64,000 nucleotides of DNA from CAYJLC01 sp044426345 (GTDB taxonomy: Bacteria; Bacillota; Clostridia; Oscillospirales; Butyricicoccaceae), in contig JAWXUP010000007.1 of NCBI GenBank assembly GCA_044426345.1, positions 1 to 64,000 of the forward strand, in the 5' to 3' direction. The position numbers and the translations under genes are program-made. Positions 8,027 to 17,233 of the stretch are shown here, in pieces. The notes under the pieces are model-generated. The model had not been told where the DNA came from. It did not search any database and worked only from the letters and a program-made list of their open reading frames with translations. Numbering within the stretch: position 1 is the first letter of the stretch; every line of letters begins with the position of its first letter.

Positions 8027-9058
8027 TTAGTTTATAATATAGCTGAGTTCATTTGTTACATAAGTGGTATCATTTGTCATTATTGCTTTGTTTTCAATGT
8101 CAAATGCGATATAATAATCATAAAGTTGCGAAGTTGTCATATAAAGTGGTTCAACTGTAACGTCAACGTAAACATTGCGTACATTTTCGGCTAAATTTTC
8201 AAGATTTGTTTCGCCAGACGTGATATTTCTATCAGAAAATGCAAAATCTGAAAGTAATAGAGATACTTTGTATTCATTTGAAATTTCAAAAAGTCGGTTA
8301 GCTAAAATATCTTCTTTAGCTAAATCTGAACCATAATTTATAAGCGAATCTTTACCCAAAACAGGGAAGATGAAGTCGCTAAGTAAAATTTCATCAAAAC
8401 CGATTGATGTCAGTTCAGCTAAAATATCCATAATATATGCTTGACCTTCGTCAGAATATGGAGAAATCCAGCCTTGCATATAATAATCCAGCCAATTTAC
8501 GCCACTTGTGGTTTTAAAAGATGAATTTATATAGGTTCTCGCGAAATTATTATCGGCGTAAACCGAAACATCGGCGATTAAATATACATCTTCATTTACT
8601 GCTTGCGTTATAATATTAGTAAGGTCGGTTGAGTGTAAATCAACTGTGGAATACTCAAGATTTGACATATAATTAAAACTACCATCGTCATTTTTCATTG
8701 GTAGCACAAGTGCATTTACTTGTCCGTTTTCGATAAGCGAGAAAACTTCATCAACATAAGTCGAATTATTCACTTGAGCTACATCGAAATAAATAGCATT
8801 TACATCTTCTTCAACAGGCACAACTTCTACAGGTGGAACGGTTTCTACCACTTCGACCTTAATTTCAGGCTCTACTTCTGGGGCTTCAATCGTTACGTCT
8901 GGTTTATTTGAGCCGATTGAAGAAAATATACCATCTTCTTGCATAAAGAAAAAAGCAATGCCAGAGCCTATAATAAACAGTAGAATAAACAGCAAAATAT
9001 TTTTAATTGTTGAATTTCTTTTTTGACGACGATATCGTCTGTAATTATTAGGATGCAT
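8027..9058 (-). CDS. Putative glycoside hydrolase (DUF4015-like)
   Basis: A 343-residue type II membrane protein: basic N-terminus (NYRRYRRQKR), one membrane anchor (about 20-41), an acidic Val/Glu/Pro linker (about 55-87), then an extracellular TIM-barrel-like domain. The domain carries WISPYSDEGQAYIMDIL and GFDEILLSDFIFP, which match the DUF4015 family (putative glycoside hydrolases, usual form GYVNPYS... and GFDEIQFDYIRFP). Here the usual FDYIRFP acid is replaced by SDFIFP, so activity is uncertain. It follows rnfB by 27 bp. Substrate unknown; the cell wall or spore cortex is a guess. Confidence 0.7.
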   Translation of the reverse strand: MHPNNYRRYRRQKRNSTIKNILLFILLFIIGSGIAFFFMQEDGIFSSIGSNKPDVTIEAPEVEPEIKVEVVETVPPVEVVPVEEDVNAIYFDVAQVNNSTYVDEVFSLIENGQVNALVLPMKNDDGSFNYMSNLEYSTVDLHSTDLTNIITQAVNEDVYLIADVSVYADNNFARTYINSSFKTTSGVNWLDYYMQGWISPYSDEGQAYIMDILAELTSIGFDEILLSDFIFPVLGKDSLINYGSDLAKEDILANRLFEISNEYKVSLLLSDFAFSDRNITSGETNLENLAENVRNVYVDVTVEPLYMTTSQLYDYYIAFDIENKAIMTNDTTYVTNELSYIIN

Positions 9059-9085
9059 TGCTTCCTCCTTAGAATTTAAAAATTT

Positions 9086-9937
9086 TTACGCTGGTTTTTC
9101 TTCAGTTGTTGGTTTTGGAGCAACTGGAGGTTTAACCACAGGTTTTCTTTCGTTCACGATAAGTTTTCTTGGACAAACCGGAACACATTTGCCACAGTTC
9201 TTACATTTAGTATAATCAATTACTGCAACATTATTCTCAACGTGAATAGCGTCGAATGGACATTCTTTTTCACATAGTTTACAACCGATACAAGAAACTT
9301 CGCAAATTTTACGAGCAACGCCACCTTTGTCTTTTGAAGAACAAGGAACGAATACTTTTTGTTTTTCTGAAACAAGTTCGATAAGATTTTTTGGACAAGC
9401 TGCGATACATTTTGAGCAAGCTGTACATTTTGCAGCGTCAACTTTTGCAACGCCATCTGCAACAGAGATTGCACCGAATGGACAAGCCGCTTCACAAGTA
9501 CCGAAACCTAAGCAACCAAAAGCACATTGAAGTGTACCACCAAGAACTTTTGTAGCAGATAAACAGTCTTGAATACCTTCGTACTCGAATTTTTTCTTAG
9601 CATTATTACCGCCAGAACATTTAACGCGAGCTACTAAACGTGGTCCAGATGCTGCTTCAACACCCATAATTTCAGATACTTTTGCAGCGGTGTCAGCACC
9701 ACCTACTGGACAGCCATTTGTTGGAGCTTTACCATCGATAACAGCACCCGCAAAGTTTGCACAACCAGCATATCCACAACCACCACAGTTAGCACCAGGA
9801 AGTGCCTCTAAAATAAGTGGTAATCTTTCGTCTTCTTCAACAGCGAAAATTTTAGATGCATAACCTAAAATTGCTGCGAATACAGCACCCATTACACCAA
9901 GAGCTACAACAGCTCCTAAAATATTTAAAAAATTCAT
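9086..9937 (-). CDS. rnfB: Rnf complex subunit RnfB
   Basis: Ferredoxin-side electron carrier of the Rnf complex. The 283 residues begin with one membrane helix (about 5-27), then the GANCGGCGYAGC ... NGCPVGG four-cysteine iron-sulfur domain, then four [4Fe-4S] motifs: CLGFGTCEAACP, CTACSKCIAACP, CIGCKLCEKECP and CKNCGKCVPVCP. A Pro/Lys-rich tail ends the protein. It is last in the rnfCDGEAB order, 9 bp after rnfA. The number of clusters fits clostridial RnfB, which is longer than the proteobacterial form. Confidence 0.95.
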   Translation of the reverse strand: MNFLNILGAVVALGVMGAVFAAILGYASKIFAVEEDERLPLILEALPGANCGGCGYAGCANFAGAVIDGKAPTNGCPVGGADTAAKVSEIMGVEAASGPRLVARVKCSGGNNAKKKFEYEGIQDCLSATKVLGGTLQCAFGCLGFGTCEAACPFGAISVADGVAKVDAAKCTACSKCIAACPKNLIELVSEKQKVFVPCSSKDKGGVARKICEVSCIGCKLCEKECPFDAIHVENNVAVIDYTKCKNCGKCVPVCPRKLIVNERKPVVKPPVAPKPTTEEKPA

Positions 9938-9946
9938 AATACCCTC

Positions 9947-10531
9947 CTACCCGATTGAAAGGCCACTGAAACCCATAAATGCCATAGCAAGTAAGCTTGC
10001 AGACACTAGAGCTATTGGAAAGCCTTCGAAACATTTAGGTGGGTTTGAGAATTCAAGTTTTTCACGAACGCTTGCAAATATCACGATAGCGATTGTGAAA
10101 CCGATAGCTGCCGCCACACCATTAACGATTGAGCCTACGAAATTTAAGTCGTCAGATACGTTAAGTATCGCAACACCCAAAACTGCGCAGTTCGTAGTGA
10201 TAAGAGGTAAGAAAATACCTAGAGAATTATAAAGTGCTGGCATTGCTTTTTTAAGGAACATTTCAACGAATTGTACAAGCGTTGCGATTACTAGTATAAA
10301 CGCAATTGTTTGCATATACACAAGGTCCATTCTTACTAAAAGCAAGTTTACAAGATAAGTTACAGCAGATGCTACAGCCATTACGAATGTAACTGCCATA
10401 CCCATACCGAATGCTGTTTCTACTTTTTTAGATACGCCCAAGAAAGGACAAATACCTAAGAATTGTACAAGTACAAAGTTTTCTACTAGAATGGCTGATA
10501 CAGAAATCGCCATTATTTCAGCAAATCCCAT
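9947..10531 (-). CDS. rnfA: Rnf complex subunit RnfA
   Basis: A 194-residue integral membrane subunit with about six helices. Family motifs: VENFVLVQFLGICPFLGVS near the N-terminus and LITTNCAVLGVAI in the middle, the Cys of each contributing to the intramembrane iron-sulfur centre known for RnfA/RnfE. It is homologous to the neighbouring RnfE with inverted topology. The stop-start junction with rnfE overlaps by one base, which suggests translational coupling. Confidence 0.95.
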   Translation of the reverse strand: MGFAEIMAISVSAILVENFVLVQFLGICPFLGVSKKVETAFGMGMAVTFVMAVASAVTYLVNLLLVRMDLVYMQTIAFILVIATLVQFVEMFLKKAMPALYNSLGIFLPLITTNCAVLGVAILNVSDDLNFVGSIVNGVAAAIGFTIAIVIFASVREKLEFSNPPKCFEGFPIALVSASLLAMAFMGFSGLSIG

Positions 10532-11163
10532 TATTTAGCCTCCTTTTTTCTGTTAGATAGCCACTGAATAACAGCAACTACACAACCTAATGTTAAGAAA
10601 CCACCAGCTGGTAGAGTCATCATCATTGCAGGTTGGAAATTAATTCCCATACCAGCAAAAATTTCAACTAAATCCAAGCCGATAAGCCCGATTGAACCAC
10701 TACCCAAAATTTCACGGATAGTAGATAAAATTGCAAGAGCGAATGTGAAACCAAGACCCATAGCCAAGCCATCTATAGCAGATGGTAGCACTGGATTTTT
10801 AGCAGCAAAAGCTTCTGCACGAGCCAAAATAATACAGTTAACAACGATAAGTGGGATAAATAGACCCAAAGATGCTGATAACGCTGGGATAAACGCAGCT
10901 AGTAACATATCAACGATAGTTACGAAACCTGCGATAATTACGATATAAGCCGCAATACGAACTTTTGAAGGAATAAATTTACGAAGAGCCGAGATAACTG
11001 CATTTGAACAAATCAAAACAGCAGTAGCAGCAAGTCCCATACCTAAACCATTTTCAAGAGAAGTTGATGTTGCAAGCGTTGGACACATACCAATAAGTTG
11101 TACAAAAACAGGATTTTGTTCAAATAATCCTTCTTTAATTTGCTTCATATAATTATTTTTCAT
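10531..11163 (-). CDS. rnfE: Rnf complex subunit RnfE
   Basis: A 210-residue membrane subunit, partner of RnfA. Motifs: NPVFVQLIGMCPTLATS and LIVVNCIILARAEAFA. About six helices and a basic C-terminus (SNRKKEAK). GGGGG precedes ATG 11163. It lies between rnfG (12 bp upstream) and rnfA (1-bp overlap). Confidence 0.95.
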   Translation of the reverse strand: MKNNYMKQIKEGLFEQNPVFVQLIGMCPTLATSTSLENGLGMGLAATAVLICSNAVISALRKFIPSKVRIAAYIVIIAGFVTIVDMLLAAFIPALSASLGLFIPLIVVNCIILARAEAFAAKNPVLPSAIDGLAMGLGFTFALAILSTIREILGSGSIGLIGLDLVEIFAGMGINFQPAMMMTLPAGGFLTLGCVVAVIQWLSNRKKEAK

Positions 11164-11175
11164 CTTAAATCCCCC

Positions 11176-11757
11176 CTACTTGTTAGCGGCTACAAAATCG
11201 ATAGCCGTAGAAACACCTAGTGTCATTGCAGTTGAAGAAATTGTCGCACCTGAGATAGCGTCGATTTCATTTGCTGCTGTAGCACCAGTTTTTGTGATTA
11301 CAAGAGAAGTAGATTTGCCGATAAATTGTTCTGCGAATGAAGGTTGGTCAACTATTTTGCTACCTAGTCCTGGAGTTTCGGCGTGGTCAACTACAGAAGT
11401 ACCTACAACAGTACCGTCAGCGTCAAAACCAACAACGATAGTGATATCACCACCGTAACCACTTGGAGTAACTTTTACGCAGTAACCAACAGTTTCGCCA
11501 CCAGCTGTACCTTGATAAAATTCAGTAACTAAAGAGTTTGAATCAGCTGGGATTTCAAGAGATGTAAAATCGTCAGCTGTAGTTACGATTTGTTGCATAG
11601 CTTCAACAGTTGCAGCGGTTTCAAGTCTTTCGATAATTGGAGCAGTTACACCATTTACAGTACCTAATAAAAGAGCTGTAACCGATGTAATTACACATAA
11701 AATAACAGAAAGTTTTGCTATTTCGTTTTTTGCAAAAAATGCTTTAATTTTTTCCAT
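11176..11757 (-). CDS. rnfG: Rnf complex subunit RnfG (covalent FMN)
   Basis: A 193-residue subunit with one N-terminal membrane helix (about 13-35) and an outer FMN-binding domain. The flavinylation motif is DAISGATISS near residue 165, where the Thr of SGAT takes FMN by phosphoester linkage (needs ApbE, not in this window). The start is ATG 11757 after AAGGAGG; the longer frame from 11811 would read back into rnfD. It lies 1 bp after the rnfD stop. Confidence 0.94.
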   Translation of the reverse strand: MEKIKAFFAKNEIAKLSVILCVITSVTALLLGTVNGVTAPIIERLETAATVEAMQQIVTTADDFTSLEIPADSNSLVTEFYQGTAGGETVGYCVKVTPSGYGGDITIVVGFDADGTVVGTSVVDHAETPGLGSKIVDQPSFAEQFIGKSTSLVITKTGATAANEIDAISGATISSTAMTLGVSTAIDFVAANK

Positions 11758-11758
11758 G

Positions 11759-12763
11759 TTATTCAGCCTCCTTTGCAGTTTTAACTTTTTTAGGTTTTGG
11801 AAGCATACCAAATCTTTTTGGCATAGTATATTTGTCGATTAAGAATACACAAGCATTCATAATAACGATTGAGAAAGATACACCTTCTGCAAGTCCACCG
11901 AAGAAACGGATAAAGATTGTGATTAAACCACAGCCGATACCGAAAATTAGTTGACCTTTAGCTGATACTGGAGAAGTTACGTAGTCAGTAGCCATAAAGA
12001 TAGCACCTAACATTAAACCACCAGTTAAAATGTGTGCAGTAGCAAAAGTAAGAGGATCATTTCCTTGTGGGAACAAGAAAGCGATTAAGAAAACTGTACC
12101 TATATATGATACAGGAATGATTGGAGTGATTACTTTTTGGAATAATAAATATAAACCACCAGCAAGTAATGCAATTGCAGAAGTTTCACCTAAACAACCA
12201 CCGATAGAGCCTAAAAGCATATCTTGCATTGCAACATCAGGAAGAGCACCTGTTTTTAGCGTTGCTAAAGGAGTCGCTGTTGTTACAACGTCTACTACGT
12301 TTCCGAATAAAGGTAGGCTGATTTTTGGAAGAGTCCAAGTTGTCATAAGTCCAGTCCAAGAAAGAAGGAACATACGACCACCAAGAGCAGGGTTTATAAA
12401 GTTTTGACCTAAACCACCGAATATCATTTTAACAACGATAATTGAGAAAGCAGCGCCGATTACCATTGTCCAAATTGGAAGAGAAACTGGTACGTTAAAC
12501 GCTAAGATTATACCTGTTACAACAGCTGATAAATCTGTAATTGAAAGGTCTTGTTTGTTGATTTTGTTGAAAATTGCCTCTGAAACTACACAAGTAATAA
12601 CAGAAACACAAGTTAATACTAATGCACGCCAACCGAAATTGGTAATAGCTAGTACTAAAGCTGGGATTAAGGCGATGATAACGTCGCCCATTATTGAAGT
12701 TGTTCCTTCAGAAGTTTTTATATGTGGACTTGAGGAAACAACAACTTTACTTAAATCTGTCAT
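11759..12763 (-). CDS. rnfD: Rnf complex subunit RnfD (covalent FMN)
   Basis: A 334-residue integral membrane subunit with about nine to ten helices. Motifs include NPALGGRMFLLSW, VVTTATPLATLK (the ATPL region where RnfD binds FMN through Thr) and GGLMLGAIFMATDYVTSP. It is believed to form the ion-conducting core with RnfA/E. Preceded by GGAGG, 12 bp after rnfC. Confidence 0.94.
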   Translation of the reverse strand: MTDLSKVVVSSSPHIKTSEGTTSIMGDVIIALIPALVLAITNFGWRALVLTCVSVITCVVSEAIFNKINKQDLSITDLSAVVTGIILAFNVPVSLPIWTMVIGAAFSIIVVKMIFGGLGQNFINPALGGRMFLLSWTGLMTTWTLPKISLPLFGNVVDVVTTATPLATLKTGALPDVAMQDMLLGSIGGCLGETSAIALLAGGLYLLFQKVITPIIPVSYIGTVFLIAFLFPQGNDPLTFATAHILTGGLMLGAIFMATDYVTSPVSAKGQLIFGIGCGLITIFIRFFGGLAEGVSFSIVIMNACVFLIDKYTMPKRFGMLPKPKKVKTAKEAE

Positions 12764-12775
12764 AAAAATTTCCTC

Positions 12776-14089
12776 CTATTTACGTCTTGAATTCATAACT
12801 TTTTGTTTAGCCGTTCTAAAACTTTGAACCAACTGAATTCTTGCAGGGCAAGTGTAAGCACACGAACCACATTCCATACAGTCCATACCACCGATTTCAG
12901 CAAATTCAGTTATTCTATCTTTACTAGCGTATAAATTCATATATACAGGAGAAAGTCCCATAGGACATACACCTACGCATTTACCACAACGTAAACAAGC
13001 AGGATTTTTCACGCGTTTATCTTCTTTTCCACAAAATGCTAAAAATGCATTTGTACCACGCATAACAGGAACATCTGTTGTAAATTGCGCGTGACCCATC
13101 ATCGGACCACCCATGATAAGCTTAGTTGGTTCTTCTTTAAAACCACCACAAGCCTCGATTAAATGAGAGATAGGAGTACCGATTGGAGTGTATAAGTTTT
13201 TAGGATTTGCAATAGCAGAACCAGAAATTGTAACGATACGACGAATATCTGGAGTACCTTTTGTAAATAATGTATAAATCGCGATAACTGTGTCAATGTT
13301 AAAAACTGCACAACCTACATCTGAAGGTAATTTACCAGATGGAGTTTCGCGTTTTGTGATAGCATAAATAAGTTGTTTTTCCGCACCTTGTGGGAAACGA
13401 GTATGTAATGGTACAAGCTCTGCTGGAGAATTTGCATCAACAATAGCTTGACGGATGCCTTCAAAAGCATCTTTTTTGTTTTCTTCAACACCGATTTTTA
13501 TGTTAGAAACACCAAAAGCTTTTTCTAACACTTTCAAACCACCGATTAACATATCTGGGTGTTCAAGCATAAGTCTATGGTCAGAAGTGATATAAGGTTC
13601 GCACTCTGCGCCATTGATTATAATTGTTTCAACTTTTCCGATACCAGAACTAATTTTGATATGCGTAGGGAAAGCTGCGCCACCATGTCCTACGATACCA
13701 GCTTCGCGTATTGCTTTAACGATTTCTTCAGCTGTCATTTCTTCGTAGTTCATTGGTTGATTTCCGATAAACGGAGTATCTTGGAAATCATTTTTGATAG
13801 TTACAGTCATAACTTCAGCACCACTTGCGTGAATTCTTGGAGCAACAGCTGTTACTGTGCCTGAAATTGATGCGTGGATAGGAGCAGAAACGAAAGCTTC
13901 TGTATCACCGATTTTTTGTCCTACAGTCACTTCTTCGCCAACTTTAACAATTGGAGAACAAGGAGCACCAATGTGCATAGAAACTGGTATATAGACAAAC
14001 TCTGGAGCCTTAACCTTTTCTATGGCTTTTTTGTTTGTAGCAGCTTTTTGGTCGTTTGGATGTATGCCGCCACGGAATTTGAATGCCAC
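12776..14089 (-). CDS. rnfC: Rnf complex subunit RnfC (NADH site)
   Basis: A 437-residue soluble subunit that contacts NAD. It has an N-terminal FRGGIHP motif and biotinyl-lipoyl-like fold, a Rossmann region (VGHGGAAFPTHIK ... INGAECEPYITSDH), an SLBB-like region, and two [4Fe-4S] motifs near the C-terminus (CLRCGKCVGVCP and CMECGSCAYTCP). First gene of rnfCDGEAB; the operon oxidises reduced ferredoxin with NAD and pumps Na+ or H+. The ATG has a GAGGTG site and the promoter is at 14140-14169. Confidence 0.95.
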   Translation of the reverse strand: MAFKFRGGIHPNDQKAATNKKAIEKVKAPEFVYIPVSMHIGAPCSPIVKVGEEVTVGQKIGDTEAFVSAPIHASISGTVTAVAPRIHASGAEVMTVTIKNDFQDTPFIGNQPMNYEEMTAEEIVKAIREAGIVGHGGAAFPTHIKISSGIGKVETIIINGAECEPYITSDHRLMLEHPDMLIGGLKVLEKAFGVSNIKIGVEENKKDAFEGIRQAIVDANSPAELVPLHTRFPQGAEKQLIYAITKRETPSGKLPSDVGCAVFNIDTVIAIYTLFTKGTPDIRRIVTISGSAIANPKNLYTPIGTPISHLIEACGGFKEEPTKLIMGGPMMGHAQFTTDVPVMRGTNAFLAFCGKEDKRVKNPACLRCGKCVGVCPMGLSPVYMNLYASKDRITEFAEIGGMDCMECGSCAYTCPARIQLVQSFRTAKQKVMNSRRK

Positions 14090-14139
14090 GTTAAATCACC
14101 TCTTATAAATAATAAATCTTTTTTTCCTTATCAATATCA

Positions 14140-14169
14140 ATTATAACATAATTTGTATGAAAAATGCAA
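14140..14169 (-). promoter_or_regulatory. Sigma-A-type promoter of the rnf operon
   Basis: Minus strand: TTGCAT (14169-14164), 18-nt spacer, TATAAT (14145-14140), about 50 bp before rnfC. The stretch 14170-14460 is A/T-rich and I see no gene or structured leader in it. Confidence 0.65.
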
Positions 14170-14460
14170 GAAAAAAACGCTTTTATTCATAAAAATACAT
14201 AGACAAATTTTTAACTATCAAATTTGCTATAAATATAGTAAAATATTGACTTTTTTTAAGGCTTGTTCGTTAAAAATTTGCCATAATTTCAGCTAAAAAA
14301 ATTGATATGTACTTTTATTGTGGGATTTTCTTAAATTTAATATGTTCTAAGTTAAAAAATAAAATGTAAGATGTAGGAATTTCTCCTTGTGTTATATAAA
14401 AGAATAGCAAAAAAATAATGCCTCACATATGGTGATAGCATTAAAGCATTTGAGCAATAA

Positions 14461-14502
14461 GTGTAAAAACGCCGAAAAGAACCACATTTTCGACGCTTAC
14501 AC
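14461..14502 (-). terminator. Hairpin after the 83-residue gene
   Basis: Long inverted repeat GTGTAAGCGTCGAAAA / TTTTCGGCGTTTTTACAC with a small bulge, 40 bp past the stop of the gene at 14544. No clear T tract follows, so the terminator call is moderate. Confidence 0.5.
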
Positions 14503-14543
14503 AACCCAAATTTTATATATTCACGCTGTTGCGCAAATAAACA

Positions 14544-14795
14544 CTAGAATATCACGATAGATGAAAACCATATTGCACCCATAAGCAAAAAACCAGATAA
14601 AGCACACAAACAATATCTTAACTTGTAATTTATGCCTTTTTGCTTTTTTAAGTAACTTTCAGCAACTTGCATTGCACGGTCTAATACGTCATTTTCATCT
14701 GTTATCGTATCTGAAACTATAAAAATTGCTTGTTCAAATAATTTTTTGTCCGGAGACGGTACTAAAACAATTTTTTTCGAAACACCTTTTACCAT
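14544..14795 (-). CDS. Small one-helix membrane protein, unknown
   Basis: 83 residues. The N-terminal part (MVKGVSKKIVLVPSPDKKLF, then EQAIFIVSD) is conserved-looking; I recall similar small clostridial proteins sometimes mislabelled as translation initiation factor, but no function is established. A single C-terminal membrane helix (about 62-82) makes it a tail-anchored protein with a cytoplasmic head. It has a clear AGGAGG site and follows spoIIE by 45 bp in the same direction, so it may be co-expressed in sporulation. Confidence 0.75.
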   Translation of the reverse strand: MVKGVSKKIVLVPSPDKKLFEQAIFIVSDTITDENDVLDRAMQVAESYLKKQKGINYKLRYCLCALSGFLLMGAIWFSSIVIF

Positions 14796-14840
14796 AAAAA
14801 CCTCCTATAAACTATAGGAATATTATGTGTATGAATTAAA

Positions 14841-17072
14841 TTATTTATTCAATCCGACTTTAATTACTATAATAGTTTTGTCATCATCTTGTGAACTTTC
14901 GGATAAAATTTCATTAGAAATTTGCTCGCAAGTTTTATTGGCTGAATTTTTCAAAATTTTCACTATGTGGTCATCGTCTTCAGTACTTAAAATTCCGTCG
15001 GACATCATTAAAATCATATCATTGTAAGTAAGTTTAACACGTGATATTTCTGCTTTATAGCTAAGTCCGAGAGGCATATTAGTAGATGTTATCTTGTGAA
15101 CACTACTGCCACGTAAAATATATGTTGGTGCTGCACCATATTTTGCTAAAACACCTTCTAAGCTAGACAAATCTACGGATATAACATCTAGAGCTACAAA
15201 GTTTTTATCATTATTTTTGATGCAAACGAGAGGGGATACTCCTTTTAAAGCTTTTGGTAGGGATATTCCTGATTTTAGCATTTTTGACAGCAAATCTATA
15301 ACTTGTATGCTCTCGTCATTGGCACAAGCACCACTTCCCATACCATCGGATAATATAACGAAATTTACACCAGCATCATTTTCGAAAATATCCACGACAT
15401 CACCAGAAATACGTTGTTTTGATATGATTTTAGAGGATATTTCCAACTTATATTTATTTTTTTCGCAGAAAATAAGTTTCGATGCACCATTTTCCATTAT
15501 TTGAGACATAAATTCCATTCTTCTGCTAACTGCATATGAAATATCTCGACAGACTTCTTTTGAATTGCGTATTAGCTCGAAAGTATTACTACCAAAAACC
15601 TCCACATAAAGTCTATCTGCTGAATTATTATAGCACGATACGTTAATTCCTAGCGTATATTTATGTAATTTTTCTTGTATTTCACTTTCGAGTTCTGGAA
15701 AAGTTTCAACGCTATCAGAAACGGCATATGTAATATCTTTTAATATAGATGAAATTGCAGTGCATTGACTAGAAATAGCTTGTTTATTTGCTTGTAAAGT
15801 TTCATTAATTTGATTTTTTTGGTTAATTGAAATGACACCTTCGTTCACTCCGTTTAGGAAATCTACAAAATTTATACAGCGTGTGGAAAACTCAATAGGG
15901 AAATCCGTGCTTTTAAAATATCCACGTAAAACTGCTTTGCTATTCGCTGAATTTAATGAGTCAATAGAACTTATGTAATCTTTATTCCAACATTTAAAGG
16001 CTAGTTCGCAGTTTTTACAAACTTTTTCAGTAGTTGCAAGATATACTTTATTTATATCGTCATATGATAACGCATCAACTTTTTCTATATTTTGACCCAA
16101 AACTTTGCTCATCTGATTTAAAATACTACTAGCATTTGAAGTGAAATCAAAAATTTTATCACTAGATATTGAGTGTTGAACTTTCGTATCGTTAAGTATA
16201 TTTTTTATAAATGAAAATTTATTATTAGGTATTAATATAAATAAAAGCGTTGCAAGAAAAACCTCGCAAACACTAGCTAAAAACAAGGCTGAACCAGCAG
16301 CAAAAATCGCAGAAATTCCGTACATAGATAAAAAAACTGCACAAAATATCATTTTATTCATATTAGCAAGCGAACTAGAAATCACCGAAGAAAATCCGTA
16401 AGATAACGTGAAAATTGCAGAATTAACTCCTAGTGAACTATCCATAGCTATGCCCAAAATTACACTAGCTACGCAACCCATACCACTCTTGCCAAAATAC
16501 GTGACAAGCAAAATTATCAGCACGGCAAATACGCGAATGGGAGCTATATGCAAAAAAATGGTAATACCAGTCAAAGATGAAATTATTGTGCTTGCTAAAA
16601 AAAGTAAACACGGTTTTTGATAATTTTCATCATTTTCGAATAGTTTTGCGTATAAAAAAGTTGCACAATTGCAAGCCATAACTTCGCTGAGCATCAAAAC
16701 CAGTGAGGTGTATAAAAATCCATTATTCAGCGTATCTATTAAAAAAAATATTGGCATAATCATACTAATTAAAGCATAAACATTTATCCTTGTTAAATGT
16801 AGTAAAGCAGAAATTATTAGCAAAACTCCTGCATACCGAAAACCGTAACTTGTGTTTTCAAGTAGCAAATACCCAGTAAATGCCCCTAACATAGCGTATA
16901 CTTTATCGTTTTTTTGCATTTTTGCTAATGAAAAAGCTATTCCGAAAGGCAATACGCTGAAAATAATCACCGAACGCGTTAAAATAAAACCTACTGTAAA
17001 ATCTAAAATTACCTGCATAACCTTGCTATCTATATGTATATTTTTCTGTATCCTGTCTTTAATACCAATCAT
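14841..17072 (-). CDS. spoIIE: Stage II sporulation protein E
   Basis: Membrane PP2C phosphatase that dephosphorylates SpoIIAA to release sigma-F in the forespore. The 743 residues begin with about ten hydrophobic helices (to about residue 290), then a central region with a short CX2C-containing stretch (KVCKNCELAFKCW), then the C-terminal PP2C domain (VNFVILSDGMGSGACANDES, with metal-binding Asp, and ILMMSDGI near the end). The start is ATG 17072 after AAAGGAGG; the in-frame ATG at 17096 lies before that site. It is divergent from the SbcD-like gene. Confidence 0.95.
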   Translation of the reverse strand: MIGIKDRIQKNIHIDSKVMQVILDFTVGFILTRSVIIFSVLPFGIAFSLAKMQKNDKVYAMLGAFTGYLLLENTSYGFRYAGVLLIISALLHLTRINVYALISMIMPIFFLIDTLNNGFLYTSLVLMLSEVMACNCATFLYAKLFENDENYQKPCLLFLASTIISSLTGITIFLHIAPIRVFAVLIILLVTYFGKSGMGCVASVILGIAMDSSLGVNSAIFTLSYGFSSVISSSLANMNKMIFCAVFLSMYGISAIFAAGSALFLASVCEVFLATLLFILIPNNKFSFIKNILNDTKVQHSISSDKIFDFTSNASSILNQMSKVLGQNIEKVDALSYDDINKVYLATTEKVCKNCELAFKCWNKDYISSIDSLNSANSKAVLRGYFKSTDFPIEFSTRCINFVDFLNGVNEGVISINQKNQINETLQANKQAISSQCTAISSILKDITYAVSDSVETFPELESEIQEKLHKYTLGINVSCYNNSADRLYVEVFGSNTFELIRNSKEVCRDISYAVSRRMEFMSQIMENGASKLIFCEKNKYKLEISSKIISKQRISGDVVDIFENDAGVNFVILSDGMGSGACANDESIQVIDLLSKMLKSGISLPKALKGVSPLVCIKNNDKNFVALDVISVDLSSLEGVLAKYGAAPTYILRGSSVHKITSTNMPLGLSYKAEISRVKLTYNDMILMMSDGILSTEDDDHIVKILKNSANKTCEQISNEILSESSQDDDKTIIVIKVGLNK

Positions 17073-17233
17073 AGCCTGTCCTCCTTTTTTTACCATTATA
17101 TATGATATATCACATAAATTTTGGTGGAAAATAGCGAAGGAAATAAAACTTTTATTTTTTTTGAAAATATGGTAAAATATAATTATTAGATTACATATTT
17201 TAATGCAAAATTCAGATTACACAGGAGGATTTT

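Noticed and set aside
14170..14460. Riboswitch or structured leader before rnf
   Set aside because: I looked for conserved riboswitch cores and saw only A/T-rich sequence.
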